From the NCBI GenBank assembly GCA_023101725.1, contig JALJCO010003962.1, positions 851,001-915,000 of the forward strand: a DNA stretch of 64,000 nucleotides, read 5' to 3'. Below, piece after piece: positions 34,180 to 46,400 of this stretch. The notes below the pieces were generated by a model that was not told the origin of the DNA, did not search any database, and saw only the letters and a list, made by a program, of their open reading frames with translations. Made by a program: the position numbers and the translations under genes. Origin of the DNA: Atherinomorus stipes. Lineage: Eukaryota > Chordata > Actinopteri > Atheriniformes > Atherinidae. Numbering within the stretch: the first letter of the stretch is position 1; every line of letters starts with the position of its first letter.

Positions 34180-35544
34180 GTAGGAAAGCTTGTCATCTTA
34201 CCTGACCGCTATTATGAAATCTTTTGGCAGTGTGTTAACTGTGGTGAATGACGGAGGGTCCCAGAGCTGTCAGGTTTGCTCATTAAGTTGGTGTGATTGA
34301 TGGGTAATCAGTTTGTGTTGACTTTGTGCCACATGTTTTAAGGGCAGTGTGAGGTTTCTTCATCTTACTAGTAGACCTGCTATTTAACAACTGAAGCAAA
34401 AGTTTTTAAATTAAAACCATGTCAAACTGTCCCATCTGAATAACATTTCTTGCCTAGCATGATTATGTGTAGCAAAAGCTTTAGTGGAGAGGTACACTTA
34501 AATCATGATATCAGGACTGGACTGACGTCCAAGCTTTTATCATCATGTCTTCATATGGACTGTCAAATGCAAACAAAGCTGTCATTGATGCTAACAAGCC
34601 CAGTGGAGCACATTTGTCCTGTGGCACTGGAAAGGAAAGGGAAAGAGGAGTTTCAGAGCATCGGGTGGGGGTCTTCCTCTGGGCTTCCCCAGACAGCAAC
34701 AAGGAACAGTCGATTCTGGGGCTTCACTGTCCAGCTTCAGTGACTTCATACTGCACAGGCAGGTCAGGTGAGCTTTCTGTAGACAGCTGAACGATGCTCA
34801 AAGGGCACCAGAACAGAGGGAAAAAGAAGAAATGTAAATGATTCATAAAGAACTGAAAACACTAGTGCCTTTAGGTAAGAATGAAAGACTGACTTAAATC
34901 AGTAAAGGTTTTTAGAGAGATGCATTAACAATCAGACTTTAAAAGACTAATTTTATGGACTCTAAATATGTAGAAACGGTAAGCTGGTGCGAGGACTAAT
35001 ACCCAACGTAGTGAATTACCTGCAGCGCATACCGTCTCTTGGCAGTAATGAGCTTTGTGAACGTTGCAGTGATAAGGCCTCTATAATTAGGCTTAGTCAT
35101 AAGCATACCCCCTGTAATTCTGTGATAAAAACCCAGTAGAACTCTGGTGTTGGTGCTCCAACCAATTCATCACACACAAATGCATTCACTAAGAAAATCA
35201 AAATGTCCAATTTACAACTGTGAAGACATCCCTTTGTCTCAAGTAGTGTGTCTGATGTCTGGATGGATGTGTATGTGTGTGGGTGTGTGCGCATGTTCAG
35301 GTGTGTATCATGAGAGCAGTATGTTCACATTGCATGGATAAGCAGGAGAAAAGTTCGTGCATGTTTGCGCATGTGTGTTTGTGTATTTGTATGAGGTGTT
35401 GTGAGCCACAGCATAGGCTTCCTGTGAGGGAGCAGATGTCGCAGAGCTCAGGCACAGCTGCGACAGGCGATAACTGCGGTGGCAAGAATATGTCGGCATG
35501 CTGGCTCTTCTCCCTGGGTCTTATCAGTCGCACACAGCACACAG

Positions 35545-35545
35545 A

Positions 35546-35573
<28 letters not shown>
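35545..35573. repeat. (CT)n microsatellite
   Basis: About 14 CT units followed by a short CA run and TATATA. Simple repeat only. Confidence 0.9.
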
Positions 35574-35577
<4 letters not shown>

Positions 35578-36266
35578 CACACACACATATATAGACACTT
35601 TACAATAAGGAACTGCCACCCAGCACTAGCACACCCTCACAGCAGGCCCAGATAGAGCCAGTAAGGCGATGGAGAGAGGAAGAAAGGCAGCAAGGACTAA
35701 ATCAAGGGACTTTGATGGAAAAGGTGCAGAGAATCCAGAACAAAGCTTTGGCTCATGTCTGCTGTATCATAGACTTCATAATTGGGTGCCAATCCTAATC
35801 CTCTATATGGATAGCATATTCTTTACATTTTTCCCATCACTAAAACAGGCCTGCTACCCTTAATACGTAACCCCTATACAAGCACATGTACATAACTTTG
35901 TTGTTCTCCCTGTGTTGATGAATGGACTTTTTAAAAAAGAAAAGTAATTTGCTACTTGGAATCTTTTTACTTTATGGCAACCAAGAAAAAATTCAAGGCA
36001 GTTTGTAAAATTATCTTTTGTCAAGTCCATTGGAAAAAACTACAAAAATATTCACTGTACCCAACCAAGGTATACAACAATATTAAGATTTTTTTTCGAA
36101 ATATGAAATTTGGAAAAAATTTGGTCCCAGCAACAAGCAAAAACTTGGTTTGCCCTGAGGATAAATCACTCGAATCCAAGATGATGTACATCCAATCCAA
36201 TCCAATCCAGAAAGGAGAATCCAGACCTTTGTACTATCACTAACTATCACTCAAGCATCCCATCTT

Positions 36267-36925
36267 CATTCACACCCCAAGGCAGTTTTAAAACCATTTG
36301 CATACTGGTTCCTTTTTGATTTGAATCAGGGTCCATTTGCTCAGGCAGTCCGCTTCATTTGGGGTATTGTGGATGCACAAACGGATTCTGATTCGGACCA
36401 AACAAGCGGACTTGGTCCACCTACAAATGCAGGTCTCGGTACAATTGAAGCTGACCAAATGCAGGACGGACTACAACTGCACACTGCACTTGGTCCAGCA
36501 TGGCATTGTGGGTTAATATACTGGTTTATATTATAAATTTTGGGCGATGTTGGTAAACGCTACCAAAACAAACATGCACGTAGGACTTCTTTAGAAATTC
36601 CTCGTGGTCAAACGTGGAGCGACGACAACATGAAAGTTTTAACTGATACATGCCCAGAAGAAAACATCCCGGTTCCGGGTAAGTATCCACAGAAACAATG
36701 CAGTTTTGAAAGTAATTAGTTGTAAAATGGAGGCTCTGGGATATGCCCACACAGTAGATGAGTGCTGCACTACAGTTTAAAAAAACAAATAACTATGTCA
36801 CAGTATATAAAATACATGATATGCTTGGAAGAAATGGCAGCTCAGGCGACGAGACCTCCCCCCACCCACCAACTGAGCCAAGTCCCCAATCAGACCGAGT
36901 CTAGCAAACTATCCCGGTGTGAATG
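36267..36925. repeat. possible dispersed repeat with short inverted ends
   Basis: CATTCACACC at 36267-36276 is inverted as GGTGTGAATG at 36916-36925. The interior has pairs such as GGACCAAACAAGCGGACTTG that recall a fish repeat whose ends read ...GTGTGAATGCACCC. The evidence is thin; the ten-base inverted match could be chance. Confidence 0.3.
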
Positions 36926-37799
36926 CACCCTTACATCTGATTTGTTATAATGAGAGAATGACCTGCATGATATCTAAATGACCTGCCAGTAATAACCCTC
37001 ATGGTGACCTTGTGGGTCAATGACGCACAAGTAAGTCAATGACTTAACTGACTCTTAGGTGCTAATGAGCCCTGAAGAGGTTAAATACCTACAACCCCTG
37101 CAAATCACTGTAAGTGAAGTAGTGAAACTACTTCAAGAACTCCCAAAATAAGTCTATTTCCCATGAATATTATCTTTGGGCTGGATTAGCTGAGTGCTGT
37201 AGTTTGGTGCTCTTATAACAGACCTATACCTCTAAGCATGATGTTATCTTTTAGTCTTCTTCTAATGGTTTATCTTCCAGTTTTGCCTCGTCACTGTCTC
37301 AGCTGATGAGTCAGTGTGTAAGGTAACAGAGTAACAGCAGAAAATGAGGCAGTTGTAAGAAAATACTACAAACCACTTTTTCACTGGTCCGTGGCTTATT
37401 GGTTTTTATCAGTGACCCAGATGGGTGCAAATAAATGTGGACAGATAATCAAAATAGGGAAGAGAAAGATGTTGATAATGATGCTAGAAGGGTAGTATAC
37501 AGAGAAGAGAAAGGTGAGGGCCATGTCTGTGTTTAGAAAGACAAGGTAGTGATGAGATGTGTGTGTGAGAGAGAAACAGACAGAGAGAGAGAGTTGTTAT
37601 CCTCTTTATTTCCTCAGCACCAGCTTTGTGGTTTCTATGGGGAACAGATGTTCACAACTTGATACAGTGCCTCATCCTCCTCTGCTCACTATCTTCACTG
37701 CCAGCACCACCAACTGTCTGCACACACATGCACACACACGCACACACACATAATGGACATTTTATGCACACACACACTCTCACTGTTACTGTCTATTGT

Positions 37800-37804
<5 letters not shown>

Positions 37805-37848
<44 letters not shown>
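37805..37848. repeat. (TA)n microsatellite
   Basis: About 22 near-perfect TA units following a CA-rich stretch at 37720-37750. Confidence 0.9.
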
Positions 37849-37850
<2 letters not shown>

Positions 37851-37971
37851 CATTGCTGTATTATTATTATTTCATGTATGCTATATTGTTAAAAAAAAAA
37901 AAAAAGAGTATGAGCTTATTACAATTCTGAATTTCCCTTCTGGAATCAAGTACTTTTAATTTCATTTCAGT

Positions 37972-37972
37972 T

Positions 37973-38034
<62 letters not shown>

Positions 38035-38047
38035 GGGGGGGGGGGGG
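37972..38047. repeat. compound (TA)n-(TG)n-(G)n repeat
   Basis: Alternating TA (37972-38006) passes into TG (about 38007-38032) and then a run of 16 G. Purine-pyrimidine alternation over about 60 bases can adopt Z-DNA or cruciform forms. A GA-rich stretch follows. Confidence 0.9.
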
Positions 38048-38529
38048 GTCGAGAGAAAGAAAGAGAGAGAGAAGTCAGTCCACCAGACCAGCCTAAGGAC
38101 TGGTGTCATACTGATTGCTGAAAACAAGTTGGGTTGTCCCTCTTCTTTGGTATGGAAGATGTTTCATCCATTCTTTCCAAAGTAAGTTTCCGATTTCAGC
38201 AATGATTTCTGGAATAGTTTCAGGACATGCAGTGATTTTTTTTTTCCAAATGATGGAATGCCTGCTTTAATACAATGTTTTCTGTGGGCCCAATTTTTAA
38301 AGTCAGCAAATAGTAATTTTCAAAGTTATCCTTTGAACAGTGGTGTCTTCGGATTATTTTAGCCTTTAGTACACTATCCACTGTAGGTTATGAAATATTA
38401 AGTTTTCATAAGTTCATAGTGAAGAAGATGGTTCAGAAATCATAAACATTTGTTGTTGCATTTTTTGGGGGGGAAACTTCTGCCTATCTTTATCTCAGAG
38501 ACTCTATTTTTCTCTGTGTCTTTATATAT

Positions 38530-38682
38530 GTGGGGTCCTGTCACTATGCCTCTGATTGATCATGCGCCCTGGCTACTTGGCCACAGGGACGTCCCTTTGG
38601 CTGACTGGTAAGCGTGTGTGACTCTCCCAGGAGTCTATGGGATCAATTCCCGCCTGGGCCCTCGTTGCGTACCTTGCCACAT
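38530..38682 (+). mobile_element. tRNA-derived SINE, copy 2
   Basis: Same family as 21419-21573 and nearly the same length. Box A TGGCTGACTGG is intact and box B is GGATCAATTCC. The copy sits inside TA-rich sequence (TATATG before, ATATAC after) and ends at ACCTTGCCACAT, the point where it and copy 1 stop matching. Confidence 0.85.
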
Positions 38683-41600
38683 ATACATACAAACATATGT
38701 GTAAATACATATACAGTATATATGCTGTATGTACGAGCACACTAATGATTTTTCAGTGTCTATTTTTGTTTGGCTCAGGCAGCATATCCTGTTCTTGAGT
38801 CAACGCTTGAGGTACTCTGGTGCTGCTTCCTCCTCTGTCAGTTACCACTTGTGTTGTTCAGATGTCACTATGTGGTCAGGGCTCTTATGCAGCCACCTTG
38901 TCTGCTCAACATATAGAACAGATTCCTGCACTTCTACTATGATTCAGCTCTATTCATCATAACGTTTGTGCCAGTATAAGTCATCTTAAAATCATCCACT
39001 TAATTATAATTCAATAGGACTTTGGATGCATAATGTAACAAAAGAATGAAGGTAAAATTTTCCATCCATTTAACCTCATTAACTGCAGATGCTCAGTTCT
39101 CAATAAATAAGAGATGGGCCATGAGGCAATGTTTCTTTTGGCTCAGAAATATAAACCCTTAAACACATGAAATATTTAAGACAATTACATGATTCACACA
39201 TTGCAATGTTTCAATATTTGAAAAGTACACAGAGCAGAGAATTTTACAGCCATGCTGGACATGCTGGGATATCTACCGTAATGCAATACGTCTCACTTCG
39301 TGGCAATGCTTGAAGCAGAGTATCTCAGAAGACATTATTATATCCTAGAACATGAATTTTGAATTCCCATCATGTCTGGATGATTCAAACAGCTGATGCT
39401 TTAATGCTCAATTTCAAACAAAATGTCAGGGGGTCCATAGGTTGCAATTTGTAAAAGCAGCATTCCAGCGTGTGTGCTTGAGTGGGTGGGTCAATGATCC
39501 GTTACACCACACCATATCGCAGAGAAACTCTCTCTCTGTCTCACCCTCTCTAATGATATAAGAGAGCAGCTTAAGGACATGCACATATTAGAGATGTTAA
39601 CACACAAAGTGAGAAATCAAACATCCTCTTAGGTACACTATCAGAGTAAACAGAGCTTGAATTACAAAACTCTTGCACTAAGGGGTGTGTGACAAAGGGA
39701 AATGTCTCAACACAATTTTCCTTATCAGGGTTGCAATCGATTCAACACAGTTTTGTGGGTTTTTTTAAGGTTTCCTTGTTTGTTATTTTACTTGGTGGTG
39801 TAAGGTTTACTTTTAAATGGTTACATTAATAGCAGCTTCATAGGAGTGTGGTGTGCTGAATCTCCACGAGTGAGGAAAGGATAGTAGAGGGGAGAAGAGC
39901 ACAGGGACACAATGGGTCTAGCGTTCCTTTCAGTCGGCTCAGGGCCTTATCTCCTTTCAACACGCTAGCCTGTGACTGCCACTATAGGAAAGGATTTACA
40001 ATGTGTGAGTGGAGGAAATGCTGCAAACTTCTCTCTTTCTCTCTGGTTTTTACTCTGACTCAAATATACATAGAAAGAGAGAGAAATAGTCATTTACATA
40101 GCAGCACAATGAGCAAATTCAGTTCTTGTGCTCAACCATCCAGGAGATGCTGTCAACATAATGGAGTCCAAAGGAGGGAAGGGGGTGTTTGTGAGGTGAC
40201 AGAGACAAAAGAGTCAAAGGAAGGCGAGACAAAGCTGTCTTTGTCATTAATGCCATCAAAGGGACTTCCAGTCGCAGTATTATGGTACAGAGAGTTCATC
40301 CAGGCGAGTTCCCACCTTGTGTGTGTGTTTCATTGTGCAGTTTATCATCCTGGCCACATGGAGCGTCAAAGCTAACCTGGTGACCACCCGACAAAAGGCC
40401 AAATTAAGAGGAGTGAGAGGCTGTCGTACAGGGAGGCTGACAGGTTGACCGGCTCCCTTCCCTCAGAGAATAGCATCCTGTCAATCTTGGAGCTGTCACC
40501 TTGACAGGAATCCTTTCTCTGGATGCAACCCTCACTGCCAACCTTTCTGTCAGTCAAGGCCACACAGACACACATGAATCGGACACGTTCAGGGTTCTGC
40601 ACAATGAGAAAACAAGCCACCGACAGATACGAAGAAGACACTCATACAGAGCAATGCATGGGCTGAGAGCTGGAGCATTTCTGGGATTTTACCATATGAG
40701 GTCAACTAAACATCCTTTTCAAGTTTTCTTATCCAACACCTTAATGAAAACTAGTACTACCAATGTTCCTGAAGATTGTTTTAGGTAAACATCAAATTTT
40801 GCTGGGTCCCTATGGGCATTTTTTTTAAAACGTATATTTTATCGCTTAGTTAAGACATGGCCCTGCTACAGAGCCTCTTGCATCTGTTTATATGGATACT
40901 GGTTGTGTATTCCCCTCTCTGTGTGTTTTGTCGCATTAACAACACCAGCTTTATACAAAATCCAATATTTTAAATTGAACACATCTGGACTGGACCTTAG
41001 ATTACCTGCAGTCATTTCTAATTACTGGTTGAGCATTAAATTGTTAGGCTCCAGTAAAAGAGCACTGGGGCTTCCCCCCTGCATTACATGGTTTTAAAAT
41101 TATTTAATCAATGCAGGAGGTTTTTTTTTTTAAAGATCTTGCGCCTCGATATGAAGGGAGCATTTGTGTTCACTGTTGGAGAGGCTGGTGTGACTGGTCT
41201 CGGGGCTCAGCAGCTGTCTGTGTGTACTTTACATGCTGGTTCTGTTTGTTCTGTAGAGACAGGTGGGGTCAGGAGGGTGTCAGCTTTGTTTTCTGTCCCC
41301 CTACATGGCTCTGTATGTGTATATGTGTATGTGCAAAGAGAGAGGACAGGTGGGTTGGGCAAAGGGACTAACAGACCAGTGTGGACAGGTGGAGGATTCT
41401 CACTATAGAGGCAGCAGATGTACTGTACCTGCCCTTTTCTCTGTCTCTTTTTGTGTTCCTGGATCATTTATATGTTCATCTTTTTTGCTGCATTACACTG
41501 TCAAGAATATTTTTTCAAAGAAAAACTGAAGTCTATTTTAAATTTGCAGAGCTTAAAGAATCAGATACTTATATACACAAAAATATTTACAATACACTTT

Positions 41601-42348
41601 TTAAGAGAAAGTGCACCACTGTATCTAATTATTCAAAAGTACTTAAATTACTTTGAGTCCCAGAGAAGTCAGCAGTCTGAAGTTTTTTGCATTGATACCA
41701 GTAAAATCCCTTCTACACAATACACGTCTTCCATCTGTCCATCTTCACATCAGCCATCCTCAGAGCAATTGAACACTTAAAGAAACTGTAAATTTGACAG
41801 GCTATGCAGTATTTACTAGTGTGTGTTCACATACCAACAAACACATTCTTTTGCATTCACTCAGCTCACAGAAAGACGTTATTAAAATGTTAAATAAAGC
41901 AAATAAAGTGTGCAGTGTTGCAGTCCGTTACCGTGCTCGTCCTCATGTGAGGAAACAGCGGCCCCTAGGGGCAGACAGGAGAACAACCGGGTTCCCTTCA
42001 GCTCTTTGATTGGAGCTGTTTGTCTTCACCTGAAGCGGTTGGGCGCAGTTTGTTTTATGTGACTATAATATAGCATGCAAGCACACATTAGCCGGATTTA
42101 TACAGTTTAGGTTTTCTGTTGTGTTTCTCCACCTTATTAGTTTTAATTAAAAACATGAAGTTTCTTAGCTGGTCGTGCTGCTAAAGTTAATGACATGTTG
42201 TAGAATATTCAGCTTAATTTGGTAGATTTTCAGCTAAACTAGTTGGCTGTCTCCACTTTGAATCTTTTCAGTTTAGAAAGGATTCCTGTACAAAAGCAGC
42301 CTGCTCCTGCTTCTGATGGTACCCGGGCGAGAAACAGGGAAGACACGG

Positions 42349-42349
42349 G

Positions 42350-42414
<65 letters not shown>
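42349..42414. repeat. (GA)n tract beside the candidate first exon
   Basis: About 30 GA units with AAAG and GTGA interruptions. It lies at the upstream edge of the GC-richer candidate 5' exon. GA tracts near promoters are common in vertebrate genomes. The Arg-Glu-rich open frame across it is an artefact. Confidence 0.9.
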
Positions 42415-42419
42415 GTTAG

Positions 42420-43490
42420 GAGCTCCAGATGGTGTTTAAACGCAGACAGAAGGCTACAGCGAGGACACAGAGAGAGGAGGAGGAGGAGAGCGCCGCGGTT
42501 ACTGCGCACAGTGGGCTCGCCAGCTCCACTCATCACCGAGGACAAAACAAGTCCGAAAATCCCTCAAATTGTGAATTGACGTGTAGAGAAGGTTGCAAAT
42601 ATGCTTCAATAGGTGTGGTCTTTTTAAAATTCTTTTGTTTCTTTTGGAGAAGTGAATGTTAAATTGCTCAACCATCTGAGCAGCTCGGAGGAGAATCGGC
42701 GCGTCGGAGGACGAGTACAGAACATAGAAACGTGGAGGTGGAGCAGCCTGTCCACAGGCTGTGAAGAAACAAGGAGGAAGGTTAATATATTCGGATGTAG
42801 GAGAACTTCCTCCTGTGAACTTAAAAGAAGACGGTTTTAAAGTTGCCACCGGAGGGATACGGACGCACGCCGCAGCCAGGAGATCCGCATCCTATTTGGC
42901 TTAACGTGGCGAGGATTTGAGGACTTACAGTGACATCAAGTAGTCGAACCAATCAATAGTTTGGTTTTCTTTTTTAAAAAAACTAACAGAAAGGACGCGT
43001 TTTATGCAGTTGAAACCGAGCCGTATTGTCTTTTCCATCTGGGATGGTGAAAATGTGCAGGAGAGCGGATTTACATGACTGGGATAAGTTCTGAAGCCAA
43101 CACAAGAATCTGCTTGCTTTAAAACATAAACTCAAGACTGCAAAACCAAAGACATCTGTTTGCGTGAGGATCGAAGAGCCTTTGGTTTTGTTTGCTCTAT
43201 TTTTCGACCTGAGAAGATAAATACCTCACAGCCTAATTTATTAAACCTGGACCCTGATTCAAAACCCAAAGGAAAGTTAAAACATTTTCGTGTGCGTCAA
43301 GACTGTGCTATTTTCTCTCGATATTTCAGAGACAGAAAAGGAATAACAGATCAAAATGCTTTATTCTTTTTCTTTTTGTTTGTTTTTCTTAAACAATGAG
43401 GATTGAGACGATATAAAAAGCTGTTCAGAAACTATTTGGTGTGGATTATCACCGCTACCTTTACCTCAGCTTGACCTCGACCTTCACCAA
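42420..43490 (+). other. candidate non-coding first exon and promoter region
   Basis: The interval starts in CpG-richer DNA (42480-42900) and ends at a strong splice donor, CACCAA|GTAAGT (GT at 43491). It looks like a 5' untranslated exon: several short upstream ATGs, none extending in frame to the donor. When joined to 58634 its last codons contain an in-frame stop (TGA at 43472-43474) with no ATG after it. Translation would therefore start at the ATG at 58660. Assignment to the cbfa2t3-like gene rests on position and orientation; transcript evidence is needed. The true start site is not visible. Confidence 0.45.
43412..43419 (+). promoter_or_regulatory. TATA-like box before the donor
   Basis: TATAAAAA lies 72 bases upstream of the donor at 43491. 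If it were functional, the first exon would be only about 45 bases long. It may equally be an internal sequence of a longer 5' UTR. Confidence 0.25.
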
Positions 43491-46400
43491 GTAAGTAAAA
43501 AACAAAAACGCACACCCATTATAATGAGGCAAATCACGGCAATATATTTTATTTTAATGAGTTGTTTTTAATTTCACTAAGAGAAACATACCGGAATTTG
43601 ACATTTTTTACATGTTTAAAAGCTTGGATTGTTTTAATATTTGGTTCAATATTTTAAATAGTAGCTACAATATTGACTAATGTTTTCTGTTTGAGCACCA
43701 AACTCATTGTCATGGTTTTATGCATTGCCCTCTTCATTTTATTTATAATGTTGCACATAGTTAAACTGTCTCTGCATGTGAAAAAGCAGATTTCTCATCA
43801 TTTAGTCATCCTGTCAAGAAAAATATGAAGGAGCAGTACATTATTCTGCCTCTGATGAGACACAAGTGCACTCATAGAAAAAAAAAAAGCTATCTTAGAA
43901 TATTTCAGTATGCACATTTATCATTTTCTTTAGTTTATTTAAACCACTGAAGTATCACAAGCCTACTACAGGAGCTCAAATAGGGAAACAAAAGAGGGGT
44001 GATGAGTTGTTTGCCCCAGCAGACTGTGCTGCACATCAAAGGGATGCTGAGACAAAGTGATGACACCAAATCTGTTCTCTGTGATTTTAGTGTCCATCTA
44101 CACCCAGATGAAGGTGATGGGTGTGAAGGGATAAATGTAGTAATTTACCCTGAGCTGAACTGGGTGCCTTGAAATAGCACCTCCACCTTTTTGTTTGATA
44201 GTGCATCATCAGTGTCTGCTTTTGTGTAAAAAGAACAGAGAAACCTAGTGAGCGCAGGGTGTGTATTAGTATGGCAACATCATAAAGGACAGAGTTAAAG
44301 GAAGTTCATAAAAGGAAATCTATGATAACCAAAGGAAATAAACAAAATACATAGCTGAAATATAATGGAAGATAAATAACAACTCCAAGAGGAAAAACAA
44401 TCAAATGTTTCCACCAGTCTACTTGAACAGCCTCAGCAGCAAACTCCTCTGCATGTGAGTGCAACAGTAAAACACTCTGTCCATTTTCTCTGCAGGACAC
44501 AGCCCTGTATAATTGGCCCTGGTAAATATCATCTGAATAATTTAACAGTTGATAATAGTCTTGAACAATGGACGGGAGGTTGCAGAGGTGAAACCGCAGT
44601 GCAGACACCCTGCCTCACCACACAATATATTCCCACATCACCACCAAGCGCATCTCTTCCTCTCTCCTTCCAACTGATCAGGGCCTTTAGCCTGTGAAGG
44701 CAGATGTCCCCACTTCATCAATGAGTAGCTCTTTTAAAAGGTAGGCCATTCATTATGACCCCAGCTTGAGTGTTTATTCATTTCCCACCCACCACAGGTG
44801 CATGGTTTGGATGTCTTCTTTTTTAAGGGAAACATACCACAAGGGCTGGCTTGGGCAGTAGAACCTGTTTTCTTCTGAGGACACATCATCTAGTAAAGCT
44901 CCAAACCACTGAAGTCTCTGTTGTTGAATGACAATTAAATTTTTTGCCCTTATTGCAACTACCTCAGGTGCATCACAACTGTTGTACCAGCACTTTTTTG
45001 TACTGGTACTAGACCCAAATACAGTTTATCGTTATTTATCAGGGGCGAATGAAGACAGCTAGAAGTCGAGCACCTTTGATCATCTCCACACAACAGTGTG
45101 TCATGTTGAGCAGAAGCGAACAGCTCCTCTCCATCCTTGAATCCTTGAACCTGCAGGATCTGGACACCTCCCAATATGTTTGTCGTGTGATTGCGTGGGC
45201 TTGTTGAGCGTGCTTTGTGTGTGGTAATTATTGTGATCTAAATGCGGGCAGTGCAGGTGAAACTGGCTGTCTCCTAATTAATGAGCGGAGCAGATGGCCT
45301 TGGGTGGGCGGGAGCTGCGAGCACACAGCGAGCTGGTCAGGTGGTCAGCACAACACAGACACCTGGGCCATCACAAACAAGGCGAGTCAAGCGGCGGACA
45401 CAAGCCAGCGTAACGGGCCTGTGTGCGCTTGTGTTTACATGTCTTTGTCTTTGTAAGTCAACAAACAGATATATCTGGTGTCATGTTTGATATTTTGGGA
45501 TCCATTACAAGGGATTTACTCAGAGCTGCTCTTCATATGTTAAACACATATGCTGATGGGGGGAATGAGGGGGGCGTCTTTGCCCTTTGATAATAAAATG
45601 AATAAAATATACACCCTTGCTGACTTACCATCTATGTGTGTGTTGATTGGTAGAATTGTGGGGGTGGAAAGTGCTGAACGGGTGTCCCCATATTATCTTC
45701 CCTTACTATTTCTAACATTTATTAGCTGGGAACTCATAAACATAAATATCCTGATATGTTGAGACAAAGTTGCACAGCTTATGTGTTGTCTATCCCTTTC
45801 AGTGTGCTCATGTGTGAATCACTTATTAAATTACAGCTTTATGTTTACATCATCTTTACAGGTAATTAATACTCCATTTAATCAAAAGGAAGGCAGATTT
45901 ACCCAGAGCAAAGGTTTATGAATATGTTTTAGGTGTAAGTACAGGATGGTTGTTTTATGGATACATACAGTATACACATCACAAGCTGTCACTTGAGAAC
46001 TAAAAGGGGGGGGGGGGGGTTGATTAGCTGATTGCAGGAAGTCACACAGTCCTGCCTGCAGGGTGAGACGATCTTTGAAAATTGGAGGGAAAGAAGATCA
46101 CCTGTGTTTAATTAGTTCAGCAGCGAAGACAGTTTGTGTTTAACTGTTGCAGATTCATGTGTGTTACTGTATCAGCGAGCTGCTTAAAGCGAGGTAGTGG
46201 AGTTTAGAAACTATGTTGGCTTTTCTTTATTTCTCCTTCCAGGGAAATAAATCCCCTTGCAGGCGTTAGCAGAATTGATGCATCAAGCTGAAACTTTGTG
46301 TGCGAACTGTAGAGTTTCAGTGACTTACATGAGTGTGACGGGTGAATGTGTGCGTTTTGTTTTTATATGGCAGCACCTCCTGGTGTGACTGTCCAGGTGA

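Larger units (their letters stand above)
34180..42300. other. intron-like non-coding DNA
   Basis: 8 kb with no recognisable exon. It holds a CT run, TA/TG repeats, a SINE copy and a possible dispersed repeat, listed separately. Short open frames here lack family resemblance. Confidence 0.5.

Noticed and set aside
42273..42579. Ser/Leu- or Arg/Glu-rich open frames on both strands
   Set aside because: Produced by the GA repeat; no conserved domain.
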